From positions 1 through 11,997 of the forward strand of contig PSRH01000006.1 in assembly GCA_003175915.1 (NCBI GenBank): a stretch of 11,997 nt of DNA. The letters are read 5' to 3'. Below the pieces are notes generated by a model, which did not search any database, had not been told where the DNA came from, and saw only the letters and a program-made list of their open reading frames with translations. This stretch comes from Candidatus Melainabacteria bacterium (GTDB lineage: Bacteria > Cyanobacteriota > Vampirovibrionia > Obscuribacterales > Obscuribacteraceae). Shown here in pieces: positions 1-6,906 of this stretch. Every line of letters begins with the position of its first letter. Within the stretch, counting starts at the first letter, position 1. The translations under genes were made by a program, and so were the position numbers.

Positions 1-30
1 ACTGTTGGATTTTGGCTGAGGAGGCGCAAC

Positions 31-255
31 GTGGCTACAAGAACACTAGAAGATGCTCTTAAGGAAATGCTTCGCGACGATAACAAGGTATCCAAGTACG
101 AAGCCAAGGTTTTGAGAGAGCTAATCATGTCCGATGGCACCGTCAGTCAGGAAGAGCGAGACTTCCTGGAAGCGGCTCTGAAGAACAATCGCTTTGATGA
201 TGAAGCGTTTGATCTGCTTTCTGGAATTTTGCTTAGATCGCACCTGAAAGAATAG
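31..255 (+). CDS. Small helical protein, possibly TerB-like (74 aa)
   Basis: I do not recognise this protein with certainty. It is short, charged, predicted almost wholly helical, and has no signal peptide or membrane segment, so it is probably cytosolic. It contains two copies of a D-x-x-V-S-x-x-E pattern (D17-N-K-V-S..E24 and D35-G-T-V-S..E42), each leading into a helix; the second, DGTVSQEE, resembles the acidic helix turns of TerB-like domains. It is only about half the size of a full TerB domain, so this is a resemblance and not an assignment. The GTG start is chosen because GAGGAGG (18-24) sits six bases upstream; the frame is open to the window edge, so a longer protein cannot be excluded. 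It converges on mgtE and shows no functional link to it. Confidence 0.7.
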   Translation: MATRTLEDALKEMLRDDNKVSKYEAKVLRELIMSDGTVSQEERDFLEAALKNNRFDDEAFDLLSGILLRSHLKE

Positions 256-280
256 AAGCAATCTCACAAGATACTGGCTT

Positions 281-301
281 GCGCCGCCAATTTTTCGGCG
301 T
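281..301. terminator. Weak hairpin between convergent genes, possible terminator
   Basis: CGCCG (282-286) pairs with CGGCG (296-300) around a nine-base loop, in the 76-bp gap between the small protein gene and the end of mgtE. The plus-strand sequence after it is T-rich but interrupted (CTTTGTCGTTGTTGTGTTCTT region), so it is at best a weak terminator for the left gene. There is no T-run on the minus side for mgtE. Confidence 0.25.
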
Positions 302-331
302 CGGCTTTGTCGTTGTTGTGTTCTTAAAGCT

Positions 332-1651
332 TCAGAGCAATGTGCCTCTGAGCAAGGCGCTGGCCACTGTGAAATAAATCACGATGCCGGTAACGTCTAC
401 CAGCGTGGCAACAAAAGGAGCCGAAGCGCTGGCCGGATCGAATCCCGCCTTCTTTAAAACGAAAGGAAGAAAGGAACCAACCAGCGTTCCCCAAAGAACT
501 ACACCAACGACAGAACACGCTACGGTGGCACCAATCAGGACGAAATACTGGCCGTAGGTTTTGAAGGCTGCCTGCCAAACCAGGACGCGCAGAAGACCAA
601 TGGCAGCCAGGATGCCACCGAGAGCCAGTCCGACTAAGAATTCACGCCCGGTGACGCGCCACCAGTCACGCGGCTTTACTTCTCCCAGCGCCATTGCCCG
701 GATAACCAGAGTTGAGGCCTGCGAGCCGGCATTGCCTCCGCTGCTGATGATAAGCGGCAGAAACAAAGCAAGAATTACGGCCTTGGCGATTTCATTTTCA
801 AAGAATTGCATCGTGCTGGCCGTGAGCATCTCGCCAATGAATAGCACGGTGAGCCAACCGGCACGCTTTCTGATCATCCCACTCAGAGAGATTTGCAGAT
901 AAGGAGCTTCCAGGGCCTCAGTACCCCCGATTTTTTGAATGTCCTCTGTGGCCTCTTCTTCGACGACGTCAACTATGTCATCGACCGTGACTACCCCCTT
1001 CATGTGCCCGTCTTGATCGACAACGGGAAGGGCCAGCAAATTATTGGCCGCGAACACCAGACTGATTTCCTCCTGATCCATAAGTTCGGAGATCGTCACC
1101 GGCTGCGTGCGCATCACATCCTGGACTTTCTGATCTGAAGCCGCCTGAAATAAATCGCGCATGGAAGCAACGCCGAGAAGGCGCTGCTCGCTATCGACTA
1201 CGTAAATGTAGTAAACGTTCTCGAACTGTTCGCGGGCACGCAGCCGGATGTAGCTTATTGCCTCGTCCACGCTCATATCCGGCCTGATTGCTACATAGCG
1301 AGGATTCATCAAACCGCCGGCTACGTCTTCAGCGTAGGCCAAAAGCGCGCTTACTTCATTGCGGGTGACTTGATCGAGCATATCTAAGAGGGCTTGCCGC
1401 TCAGATTCATCGGTCTCCTGAATTACGTCTGCTGCATCATCCGGGTTGAGCACGCGAATCCAGAGCTGCCGCTCCGACAATGGCAAGCTCAGAATTATCT
1501 TGGCTTGATCCCTGGCATCCAGTTCGGCAAAGAACTTTCCTGCCTCAAGCGCGGACAAACTCTTGAAGCTGCTGATTTGATCTTCCGGGGAAAGCTCAGA
1601 CCAGAGGTCTCGCAGTTCCGCTCGTGTTTTTGGTGTGAATGTCTTTTCCAT
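332..1651 (-). CDS. mgtE: MgtE-family magnesium channel/transporter
   Basis: This is an inner-membrane Mg2+ channel of the MgtE family, which imports Mg2+ down the membrane potential and is gated by intracellular Mg2+. At 439 residues it is a normal full-length member. Order of domains: cytosolic superhelical MgtE_N domain (about 1-112), two CBS domains (about 115-175 and 178-235), an acidic plug-helix stretch (VVEEEATEDIQKIGG, 229-243), then a membrane domain of about five helices. The family signature SGGNAGSQASTLVIRA lies at 304-319, and the pore aspartate region FDPASASAPF...VDVTG at 404-422, with D419 the likely pore-lining Asp. I prefer the ATG at 1651 to an in-frame TTG at 1669, because family proteins start near this point. 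The gene lies downstream of the carbonic-anhydrase-like gene on the same strand but has its own promoter-like sequence. Confidence 0.93.
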   Translation of the reverse strand: MEKTFTPKTRAELRDLWSELSPEDQISSFKSLSALEAGKFFAELDARDQAKIILSLPLSERQLWIRVLNPDDAADVIQETDESERQALLDMLDQVTRNEVSALLAYAEDVAGGLMNPRYVAIRPDMSVDEAISYIRLRAREQFENVYYIYVVDSEQRLLGVASMRDLFQAASDQKVQDVMRTQPVTISELMDQEEISLVFAANNLLALPVVDQDGHMKGVVTVDDIVDVVEEEATEDIQKIGGTEALEAPYLQISLSGMIRKRAGWLTVLFIGEMLTASTMQFFENEIAKAVILALFLPLIISSGGNAGSQASTLVIRAMALGEVKPRDWWRVTGREFLVGLALGGILAAIGLLRVLVWQAAFKTYGQYFVLIGATVACSVVGVVLWGTLVGSFLPFVLKKAGFDPASASAPFVATLVDVTGIVIYFTVASALLRGTLL

Positions 1652-1725
1652 GAGCTCACAACAACGCAAACCTATTCGACCGCACCAGGAATTTCCAGTC
1701 CACTTTGAATTAAAAGCCGTCCTTC

Positions 1726-1745
1726 CGCATAGACAAGCCTATGCG
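1726..1745 (-). repeat. Inverted repeat in the mgtE leader
   Basis: CGCATAG (1726-1732) and CTATGCG (1739-1745) are perfect 7-bp inverted arms around a 6-base loop. Two further A-T pairs beyond one mismatch extend the stem towards 10 bp. It lies about 75-95 bases before the mgtE ATG and inside the predicted 5' leader. No T-run follows on the minus strand, so it does not look like an intrinsic terminator. It could be a protein-binding site or an RNA stem. Confidence 0.5.
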
Positions 1746-1776
1746 AAACGTACCGTATAGATACAAGCAAAATCAA

Positions 1777-1805
1777 AAGATAGAACTATTGTGGCGTTTA
1801 GTCAA
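1777..1805 (-). promoter_or_regulatory. Predicted sigma70-type promoter of mgtE
   Basis: Read on the minus strand, TTGACT (1805-1800) is followed after exactly 17 bases by TATCTT (1782-1777). The -35 element matches five of six consensus bases and the -10 element matches four of six. Transcription would start near 1770 and give a leader of about 120 bases before the mgtE ATG, containing the 1726-1745 inverted repeat. It begins only about 36 bp after the stop codon of the carbonic-anhydrase-like gene, so mgtE is likely transcribed on its own even if readthrough also occurs. Confidence 0.5.
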
Positions 1806-1840
1806 TAGTAATGAGGCACTGCAATTCGTCCGGATGAGGA

Positions 1841-2479
1841 TTAGGGCAGCTCTCTGATCAGCTCATCTGGGACTGAGGTTATGGCTGTCTCCTGCTCCAA
1901 GGTGTTATACCAGGCCGGCAGACGTAGTTTTCCGTCGTAAAGGCAAACGAACAAAGGTGCGATCGTTAGCTTCGGAAAAATACTACGAAGTCGTAGATAT
2001 TCTTGTTTCAAGGCTTCCAATTCATCCGAAATCGCGTGACGCTTTGCGTGTTTTTCCACATAGGCTTGCGCCGCTTGCCGGCTCCAACCTTGATCGATCA
2101 GGGATTCCACCACGCGTGGTGCCAGGCTGTCCAGACGCGACATACCGCAGTCATTGTGTCCGACCATGACAAGGTGCCGAACTCCCTGGGCTAGCGTGTA
2201 ACCAACACTGAACTCCGATCCGATTACTCGGCCGCTCGCTCTTCTGATTACATAGGCGAACATGCGGGGAATGGGAAGTGCGTAGCGAAATTCGATGCAC
2301 GTAGAGATCAATAGCTCAGGCTTGCCGGACGTTTGGATCGGCCAACCAAGGTTTTGCGAAAAAATGAATGATTCTATCGGTGAACCTTGCCAAACCGGGG
2401 GTATGTCCATGCTGGTGTTCAGCTCAACCAAAAGAGTCTTGAACTTATCGTCGAACATTATCGATGGAAGTGAATTCAT
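1841..2479 (-). CDS. Beta-carbonic-anhydrase-like protein with an altered active-site dyad
   Basis: Beta-carbonic anhydrases interconvert CO2 and bicarbonate with a zinc ion held by Cys-His-Cys. Here the zinc ligands are visible as C61 (CIEFR) and H108/C111 (GHNDCGM), spaced as in the family. R65 of the usual C-x-D-x-R motif is present, but the aspartate is a glutamate (E63). The C-terminal YDGKLRLP (181-188) corresponds to the late beta-strand turn of the family. Length (212 aa) is typical. There is no signal peptide. The ATG is preceded by AGGA about eight bases upstream. The Asp normally pairs with Arg to organise the zinc-bound water, so activity may be reduced or the substrate different; family members with other activities on related scaffolds (for example CS2 hydrolase) are known. 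It is divergent from the arsR-Ehr operon, with 318 bp between starts. Confidence 0.78.
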   Translation of the reverse strand: MNSLPSIMFDDKFKTLLVELNTSMDIPPVWQGSPIESFIFSQNLGWPIQTSGKPELLISTCIEFRYALPIPRMFAYVIRRASGRVIGSEFSVGYTLAQGVRHLVMVGHNDCGMSRLDSLAPRVVESLIDQGWSRQAAQAYVEKHAKRHAISDELEALKQEYLRLRSIFPKLTIAPLFVCLYDGKLRLPAWYNTLEQETAITSVPDELIRELP

Positions 2480-2590
2480 TGAACCGATCCTAAACTAGAT
2501 GGCATCCTCTATTACGATCAACAGCTCCTCAGTAAACAAACAAGAACGGAGGGCTTGCCCAGTATTCTCAGGCATAAGCCCTAGTATAAA

Positions 2591-2611
2591 CAATGACAAG
2601 CTTGTTCGTTG
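2591..2611. promoter_or_regulatory. Palindrome, candidate ArsR operator
   Basis: The core ACAAGCTTGT (2596-2605) is a perfect 10-bp palindrome. It extends outward, with one base of slippage, to arms CAATGACAAG and CTTGTTCGTTG. It overlaps the predicted -35 of the arsR promoter and sits next to the candidate -10 of the divergent gene, where a repressor could block both. The protein that binds is inferred from position only. Confidence 0.4.
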
Positions 2612-2630
2612 ACGGTGCGAATGGTATAGT
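2602..2630 (+). promoter_or_regulatory. Predicted extended -10 promoter of arsR
   Basis: TGGTATAGT (2622-2630) is an extended -10 element: TATAGT matches five of six consensus bases and has an upstream TGn. A weak -35, TTGTTC (2602-2607), lies 17 bases before it. Transcription would begin near 2637 and leave a leader of about 160 bases before the arsR ATG. Confidence 0.45.
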
Positions 2631-2651
2631 CGTGCTGAGCTATCTGTAGAA

Positions 2652-2677
2652 GTCTGCAGATGCTTATATGAGCAGAC
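2652..2677 (+). repeat. Inverted repeat in the arsR leader
   Basis: GTCTGC (2652-2657) and GCAGAC (2672-2677) are perfect inverted arms separated by 14 bases. A second overlapping pair, TGCT (2661-2664) and AGCA (2671-2674), lies inside it. The span of about 26 bp and position just downstream of the predicted start site would suit a repressor operator; an RNA stem is the alternative. Confidence 0.35.
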
Positions 2678-2689
2678 AGCAAATTGAAA

Positions 2690-2706
2690 GCAAGTGAGCT
2701 ACTTGC
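2690..2706 (+). repeat. Short stem-loop in the arsR leader
   Basis: GCAAGT (2690-2695) and ACTTGC (2701-2706) are perfect 6-bp arms with a 5-base loop, followed by the pyrimidine-rich GCCTTCTTTGCTTC. It is not a standard terminator because the T residues are interrupted. It could be an attenuating or stabilising RNA hairpin. Confidence 0.3.
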
Positions 2707-2797
2707 GCCTTCTTTGCTTCGTATTCGCGAGTAGGTGTGGCTTCCAGATTGGCGCCAGCGGAAACCCTGTAAAGATTGACGGTCGGAAACGAAGTAG

Positions 2798-3115
2798 ATG
2801 ACCAAAAGGCTGGTTGAGTTTAAGTCCGAATTCTTCAAGGCGTTAGCCAGTCCTTTGCGGATTAGAATTCTAGATGAGCTGCGCCAGGGCGAGCTGACTG
2901 TAACTGAATTACGTTTGCGTCTGAACGTGGAGGCGACTAATGTCTCCCAGCAACTTGCCGTTTTGCGCTCGAAGCATATTGTTGCAGGCAGGAAACAAGG
3001 CAGCAATATCTATTATCGATGCGTTGATCCGGCGATATTCAAACTTCTGGATGTTGCCAAAGAAATTTTCAACAATCACCTGGTGGGCGTGAAAGACATG
3101 CTGGAAGCGCTATAG
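2798..3115 (+). CDS. ArsR/SmtB-family winged-helix transcriptional regulator
   Basis: This is a small dimeric DNA-binding repressor of the ArsR/SmtB type (105 aa, usual size). The opening KALASPLRIRILDELRQGE (14-32) is typical; the recognition-helix region ATNVSQQLAVLRSKHIV spans 46-62 and the wing AGRKQGSNIYYR 63-74. The alpha3 metal site (ELCVC-type) of arsenic or cadmium sensors is absent: the equivalent is TELRLRLNV. The only cysteine is C75 just after the wing, so a classical thiol metal site or an intramolecular disulfide switch is not possible; the inducer is unknown. It lies 180 bp upstream of the complex I-like operon in the same direction and divergent from the carbonic-anhydrase-like gene, so it probably regulates one or both. 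The ATG lacks a strong ribosome-binding site. Confidence 0.88.
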   Translation: MTKRLVEFKSEFFKALASPLRIRILDELRQGELTVTELRLRLNVEATNVSQQLAVLRSKHIVAGRKQGSNIYYRCVDPAIFKLLDVAKEIFNNHLVGVKDMLEAL

Positions 3116-3129
3116 CTCTTGCTTTCCAG
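3101..3129 (+). repeat. Hairpin across the arsR stop codon
   Basis: CTGGAAGC (3101-3108) can pair with GCTTTCCAG (3121-3129) with one bulged T, enclosing the palindrome GCTATAGC (3109-3116), which includes the stop codon. No T-run follows (GCAAAACAATT), so it is not an intrinsic terminator. It could slow transcription or protect mRNA between arsR and the downstream operon. The remaining arsR-to-operon gap holds an 8-bp palindrome GCATATGC (3201-3208) and no promoter that I find convincing. Confidence 0.3.
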
Positions 3130-3295
3130 CGCAAAACAATTATGCTCGATTTTCAAGCGAAAGCACTCTTGATCACAAGTTAATCATATTCGGTATGGTA
3201 GCATATGCGAAGTTTTGCAATCGTGCAGGCGTTGGTTCTCGACCGTAGCTTGCTGGAGTTGATTACGCTTTAACACAAACCGGACAAGATCCGAA

Positions 3296-5257
3296 ATGAC
3301 GCTTTTCCCTGGTGTCCTAATCGCTAGCTGTGCCTTGCCCGCTCTCTTGGCGATTGTCTCTTTGATCAGAAGACCGAATCACAAAGCTTGCGCCGTTGCT
3401 CTTCTAGCCTTCGGCATTATTTGCTTGTCTGTAGCGGGCTCGACTTGGCGGCAGACAGTTTTGTGGCAAGCGCCCGATTGGCTGGCGATCGGTATGGTTC
3501 CCGTGCAGTTGACGGGGGATCCACTATCTGCCTTTTTTATGCTTCTTCTGGCAACAGTTTGCATCTGTTGCGCGATCTATTCGCCAGATTATCTGGAGCA
3601 TCTCAAAGATAGGATCAGCCATAGATTCTATTGGTCTGCCCTCTTTGCCTTCGTAGGTGGAATGGCCGGTGTCTTGTTGGCCGGGAATGCGGTTGTTTTT
3701 ATTGTGGCATGGGAAGTCATGTCTATTGCTTCGGCGTTGCTCGTGCTTTCCGACTTTAGGCAGCAGCGAGCCCAGAAAGCAGCAATCAATTATTTGGTGG
3801 CAACCCGCGTAGCTACAGCATTTATATCTCTCGGATTTCTCCTCATGTATGTTAGGTTCGCAGACTGGTCGTTTTCCGCCTGGAACTTTTCAGATAAATC
3901 CTCATGGCCCGCCGCTGCATTCTTGATGATTGGGTTTATCATAAAAGCCGGAATCTGGCCGTTTCATATATGGCTTCCTTATGCTCATCCTGAGGCACCA
4001 TCTCCGGTATCGTCGTTGATGAGTGGCGTTATGGTAAAGGTGGCTGTTTATGCGGCGTTGAGGTTCTTCGTGGTAGGCCAATTAAGTTGCCAGCCTCTGG
4101 TTTACGCGGTTTTTGCCCTTGCCTCCGTCTCAGCATTCTGGGGGATACTCTTTGCCATTAACCAGCGAGAATTGAAAAGGCTTTTGGCCTATAGCACCGT
4201 AGAGAACATAGGATTAATTTTCTTGGGGTTAAGCTTGTCTTTGTGGGCGCGTAATGTCGGTCTGGATGATCTGGCTTGTGTTGCTCTATTAGGGATGCTT
4301 TTGCACTGTTTCGCGCATGGATTGTTCAAGTCACTGTTGTTTTTGTCCGCGGGTTGTGTTGATTATTCAGCTCATTCCCGCGATCTCACCCTGCTCGGCG
4401 GTCTATCAAAGAGAATGCCCTTAACGACGGCATTTTTTGTCCTGGGGAGCAGCGCTAATTGTGCAATACCTCCGCTAAACGGTTTTGTCAGTAAGTGGTA
4501 TTTATACCAATCATTGCTGAGGTCCGCCTATACCCTGCCTACGCTCTGCGATCGAGCTGTTTGTTTGGCGGCAATTGGTGTGCTCTCTGCGGTTGGAGCT
4601 TTGGCTGTTGCCTGTTTCGCAAAGGCCATCGGCGTGGCCTTCTTGGGAAAGGCCAGAACGTCGCAATCGGGTAACGCTAAGGAGGTGCCACCGAGCATGA
4701 CGTTAGCTCAACTGTTGTTGGCCTCAGCCTGTTTAGTAACCGGCATTGGCGCTTCAGGGCTGCTTCCTTTTCTCAGTCCGGTACTCACCTATTCGAGGTC
4801 GGTTGTGCTTCAGACAGACGTTTTGGCTTCTCTTCCTCTTTGCCAGTTTGCCGTATCTTTCGCCGTTCTGATGTCAGCAATCTTCGCGCTTCTCCTTAGA
4901 AACCGCCCATTCAAATATAAAACATGGGACTGTGGCTTCGGATCATTAAGTACCAAAACGCAAGCGACCGCGGACAGTTTCGCGCAGCCTATAGCGAGGA
5001 TATTCACACCAGTTCTCCACCATAGTCTTACCGTTGACATATCGGGTCGAGATCGTCGCCATTTCCCGGAAAAGATCAGCGTGGAACCATCCATAGTATC
5101 GCTCTTAGAAACCAGATTTTATGGTCCTGCAGCCTACGGATTGGGGAAGCTTTCTCAGTCGATGGCTAAGCTGCAGGCAGGAAGCATCCATCTCTATTTG
5201 CTATATGTCTGTATCGCCCTCGTAATCTTAATGTTGGTCGGTACCGCGATATGGTAA
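3296..5257 (+). CDS. HyfB-like antiporter-type membrane subunit of an Ehr complex
   Basis: This is a polytopic inner-membrane subunit of the NuoL/HyfB (Proton_antipo_M) family, 653 aa against about 670 for HyfB. It should form part of the ion-translocating membrane arm. Residues expected for ion transfer are present: E140 in AWEVMSIAS (TM5 Glu), K217 in FIIKAGIWPFHIWLP, K248 in SGVMVKVAVY, K294 in RELKRLLAYSTVENIG, and K400 in PPLNGFVSKW. The HyfB-type C-terminal signature TWDCGFG is at 543-549, followed by SFAQPIARIF and a final membrane helix. It is the first gene of the operon, after a 180-bp gap from arsR, and 73 bp precede the next gene. The C-terminus matches HyfB and not the long lateral helix of NuoL. 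No formate dehydrogenase or NuoEFG genes accompany it. Confidence 0.9.
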   Translation: MTLFPGVLIASCALPALLAIVSLIRRPNHKACAVALLAFGIICLSVAGSTWRQTVLWQAPDWLAIGMVPVQLTGDPLSAFFMLLLATVCICCAIYSPDYLEHLKDRISHRFYWSALFAFVGGMAGVLLAGNAVVFIVAWEVMSIASALLVLSDFRQQRAQKAAINYLVATRVATAFISLGFLLMYVRFADWSFSAWNFSDKSSWPAAAFLMIGFIIKAGIWPFHIWLPYAHPEAPSPVSSLMSGVMVKVAVYAALRFFVVGQLSCQPLVYAVFALASVSAFWGILFAINQRELKRLLAYSTVENIGLIFLGLSLSLWARNVGLDDLACVALLGMLLHCFAHGLFKSLLFLSAGCVDYSAHSRDLTLLGGLSKRMPLTTAFFVLGSSANCAIPPLNGFVSKWYLYQSLLRSAYTLPTLCDRAVCLAAIGVLSAVGALAVACFAKAIGVAFLGKARTSQSGNAKEVPPSMTLAQLLLASACLVTGIGASGLLPFLSPVLTYSRSVVLQTDVLASLPLCQFAVSFAVLMSAIFALLLRNRPFKYKTWDCGFGSLSTKTQATADSFAQPIARIFTPVLHHSLTVDISGRDRRHFPEKISVEPSIVSLLETRFYGPAAYGLGKLSQSMAKLQAGSIHLYLLYVCIALVILMLVGTAIW

Positions 5258-5330
5258 ACGCTCTTGTTGTCAGGAAATTAATGGCTGTCAGGCCCTTGTG
5301 GAACAAGCGGCCGCCGGAGGGAAGGCTTAA

Positions 5331-6257
5331 GTGCATTTGATTCTGCAATATTGTTTGTTTGCCTTTGCCATTTTTATCCTGCCGCCATCATTGCTCGGAC
5401 TGATCAGGAAAGTGAAAGCACGTTTGCAAAACAGGACCGGGGCTCCGATCTGGCAACCAATACTTGATTTGGCTAAGTTGTTGCAAAAGCGCGAGACGGT
5501 CAGCAACACGGCCTCCTGGGTGTTTCGTTTTGCCGCAGCCACCAATGCTTCTCTGGCCCTCTATCTTGCCGTTGTTCTGCCATGGATTTCGCCCCGGCCC
5601 TACGCCGGTCCCTGCGATCTTTTTATGGTCATCTATATTCTGGCTGCTATGCGTTTCTTCACCATTCTTGCGGCAATGGATACCGGCTCAGCCTTCGGTG
5701 CTTTTGCTGCAAGCCGGGAAGCCACCCTGTCGTTTTTGGTCGAGCCGGCTGCGGTGCTCAGCCTGGCGGCGTTAGCCATTCCCTCCCAGTCATCCGATTT
5801 GATTGTGATTTTTTCCAATTCCGTTGATCATTATCCGGCACTCTGGCTGCTGTCGGGCACAGCATTCCTTCTGGCTAGTATGGTCGAGTTATCGCGTATG
5901 CCTATCGACGATCCGACTACGCACCTGGAGCTTACTATGGTGCACGAGGCTATGATTCTCGAAGCCTCGGCTGGCAATCTCGCTCTCTTCGAATTCGCCA
6001 ACGCCGTCAAGCTGGCCGTTCTGTTTGGTTTAACCTCACAATGCTATCTCCATGCTCTCTTAAACTTGGGGACTGTCTCTCCTTTTGCGAATGTCTGCCT
6101 TAGCCTTGGTTCTCTCCTGGCTGTTGCCGCAGGCGTGGGCGCATTTGAATCTGTTGCAGTTAAATTGTACTGGCGGAAGGCTCCCGAATTCATAGCCTAC
6201 GCACTGACACTAGCTTTGCTTGCTTGCATCGTTACTCTGGGGGCTAGTCTGAAATGA
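5331..6257 (+). CDS. HycD/HyfC (NuoH-like) membrane subunit of an Ehr complex
   Basis: This is the membrane anchor subunit that connects the peripheral electron-transfer arm to the membrane arm; family members are HycD, HyfC, EchB and NuoH. It is 308 aa with about eight membrane helices. Visible motifs are KARLQNRTGAPIWQP (29-43) and DLAKLLQKRE (46-55), SREATLSFLVEPA (128-140), and the cytosolic loop ELSRMPIDDPTTHLELTM (186-203) followed by VHEAMILE (204-211), which is rich in the acidic residues thought to carry protons towards the membrane arm. The GTG start is supported by GGAGGGAAGG (5316-5325) five bases upstream. The final codons overlap the next start by ATGA, indicating translational coupling. 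Confidence 0.92.
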   Translation: MHLILQYCLFAFAIFILPPSLLGLIRKVKARLQNRTGAPIWQPILDLAKLLQKRETVSNTASWVFRFAAATNASLALYLAVVLPWISPRPYAGPCDLFMVIYILAAMRFFTILAAMDTGSAFGAFAASREATLSFLVEPAAVLSLAALAIPSQSSDLIVIFSNSVDHYPALWLLSGTAFLLASMVELSRMPIDDPTTHLELTMVHEAMILEASAGNLALFEFANAVKLAVLFGLTSQCYLHALLNLGTVSPFANVCLSLGSLLAVAAGVGAFESVAVKLYWRKAPEFIAYALTLALLACIVTLGASLK

Positions 6258-6904
6258 CTTTATCGCCATTAGAAATGGTGGCACTATCGATTGCTCTTAC
6301 GGCTATCCTTATGGTGGGTTCCACCCATTTGCGCCTGAATATCTGGATGTTTGCCGGGCAGACGGCGTTGCTGGCCGGGCTGACAGCTCTTTATTCCTGG
6401 CAACGCCAGGATTTGCATCTCTTCTTAGTGGCCATGGCTTTATTCGTTTTGAAAGCAATTGCCGTACCGAAATTCTTGTTGTTCATCATCCAGCAGGTGC
6501 ACGTGCAGCGTGATAGCGGCACGGTGATCCCCACCCCTATTGCCATGCACCTTTCCATAGGTTTTTTGGGCATAAGCTATATTCTAGCCAGCCAATTGCC
6601 CATTCCACACGCCAACGGTTCCGGCTGGCCGTCATCTACGGCGGCAATTTCGCTCGTTTGCACGGGGCTATTATTGATGCTTATAAGGCGTATCGCGCTA
6701 AGTCAAATTATCGGTTTTTTGATAATGGAAAATGGGATATATGTTTTTGGTTTGACTCAAACAACCGGAATGCCGTTATTAATCGAAATGGGAGTTTTAC
6801 TCGATGTACTTGCCGGAGTTATGATCGCCGGATTGCTTGCCTTCAGGATCAAAAAGAACTTCGAACACATTGACGTTACTATGTTGGCCGAGTTGAAGGA
6901 GTAA
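6254..6904 (+). CDS. HyfE/HycP-like (NuoK-like) membrane subunit of an Ehr complex
   Basis: This is a small membrane subunit of the HyfE type (216 aa, the usual size), whose C-terminal half is related to NuoK. About six or seven hydrophobic helices are visible. The conserved core lies at about 145-188: RRIALSQIIGFLIMENGIY, then TGMPLLIEMG and VLLDVLAGV, with E159, E178 and D184 as buried acidic residues of the kind used for proton transfer. It starts in a 4-base overlap (ATGA) with the HycD-like gene and stops two bases before the next start. E. coli hydrogenase 3 lacks this subunit while hydrogenase 4 and the mycobacterial Rv0081-Rv0087-type locus have it, which places this operon with the larger membrane arms. 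Confidence 0.9.
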   Translation: MTLSPLEMVALSIALTAILMVGSTHLRLNIWMFAGQTALLAGLTALYSWQRQDLHLFLVAMALFVLKAIAVPKFLLFIIQQVHVQRDSGTVIPTPIAMHLSIGFLGISYILASQLPIPHANGSGWPSSTAAISLVCTGLLLMLIRRIALSQIIGFLIMENGIYVFGLTQTTGMPLLIEMGVLLDVLAGVMIAGLLAFRIKKNFEHIDVTMLAELKE

Positions 6905-6906
6905 AT

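Larger units (their letters stand above)
2480..2797. promoter_or_regulatory. Divergent regulatory region between the CA-like gene and arsR
   Basis: This 318-bp stretch contains no convincing gene. It holds a likely plus-strand promoter for arsR, a possible minus-strand -10 element for the carbonic-anhydrase-like gene (TATACT, 2588-2583 on the minus strand, with no good -35), and three inverted repeats described separately (2591-2611, 2652-2677, 2690-2706). The arrangement is what one expects of a divergent pair controlled from shared sites, with an arsR leader of about 160 bases. Confidence 0.5.

Noticed and set aside
1652..1840. A known Mg2+ riboswitch (M-box) upstream of mgtE
   Set aside because: I see one clear stem but not the multi-helix architecture of that class, and I cannot run a covariance search here.
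2581..3006. A 141-codon minus-strand reading frame across the arsR gene
   Set aside because: It is antisense to a well-supported regulator, has no family resemblance and an irregular composition rich in Ser, Arg and Cys.
1841..5257. A DabAB/MpsAB inorganic-carbon transporter made of the CA-like protein and the HyfB-like protein
   Set aside because: DabA is a much larger protein of the DUF2309 family, and the HyfB-like gene belongs clearly to the six-gene complex. Only a looser functional link is kept, as a finding.
5281..5340. A 19-codon mini-ORF between the HyfB-like and HycD-like genes
   Set aside because: It has no family features or clear ribosome-binding site of its own and overlaps the strong site and start of the HycD-like gene.
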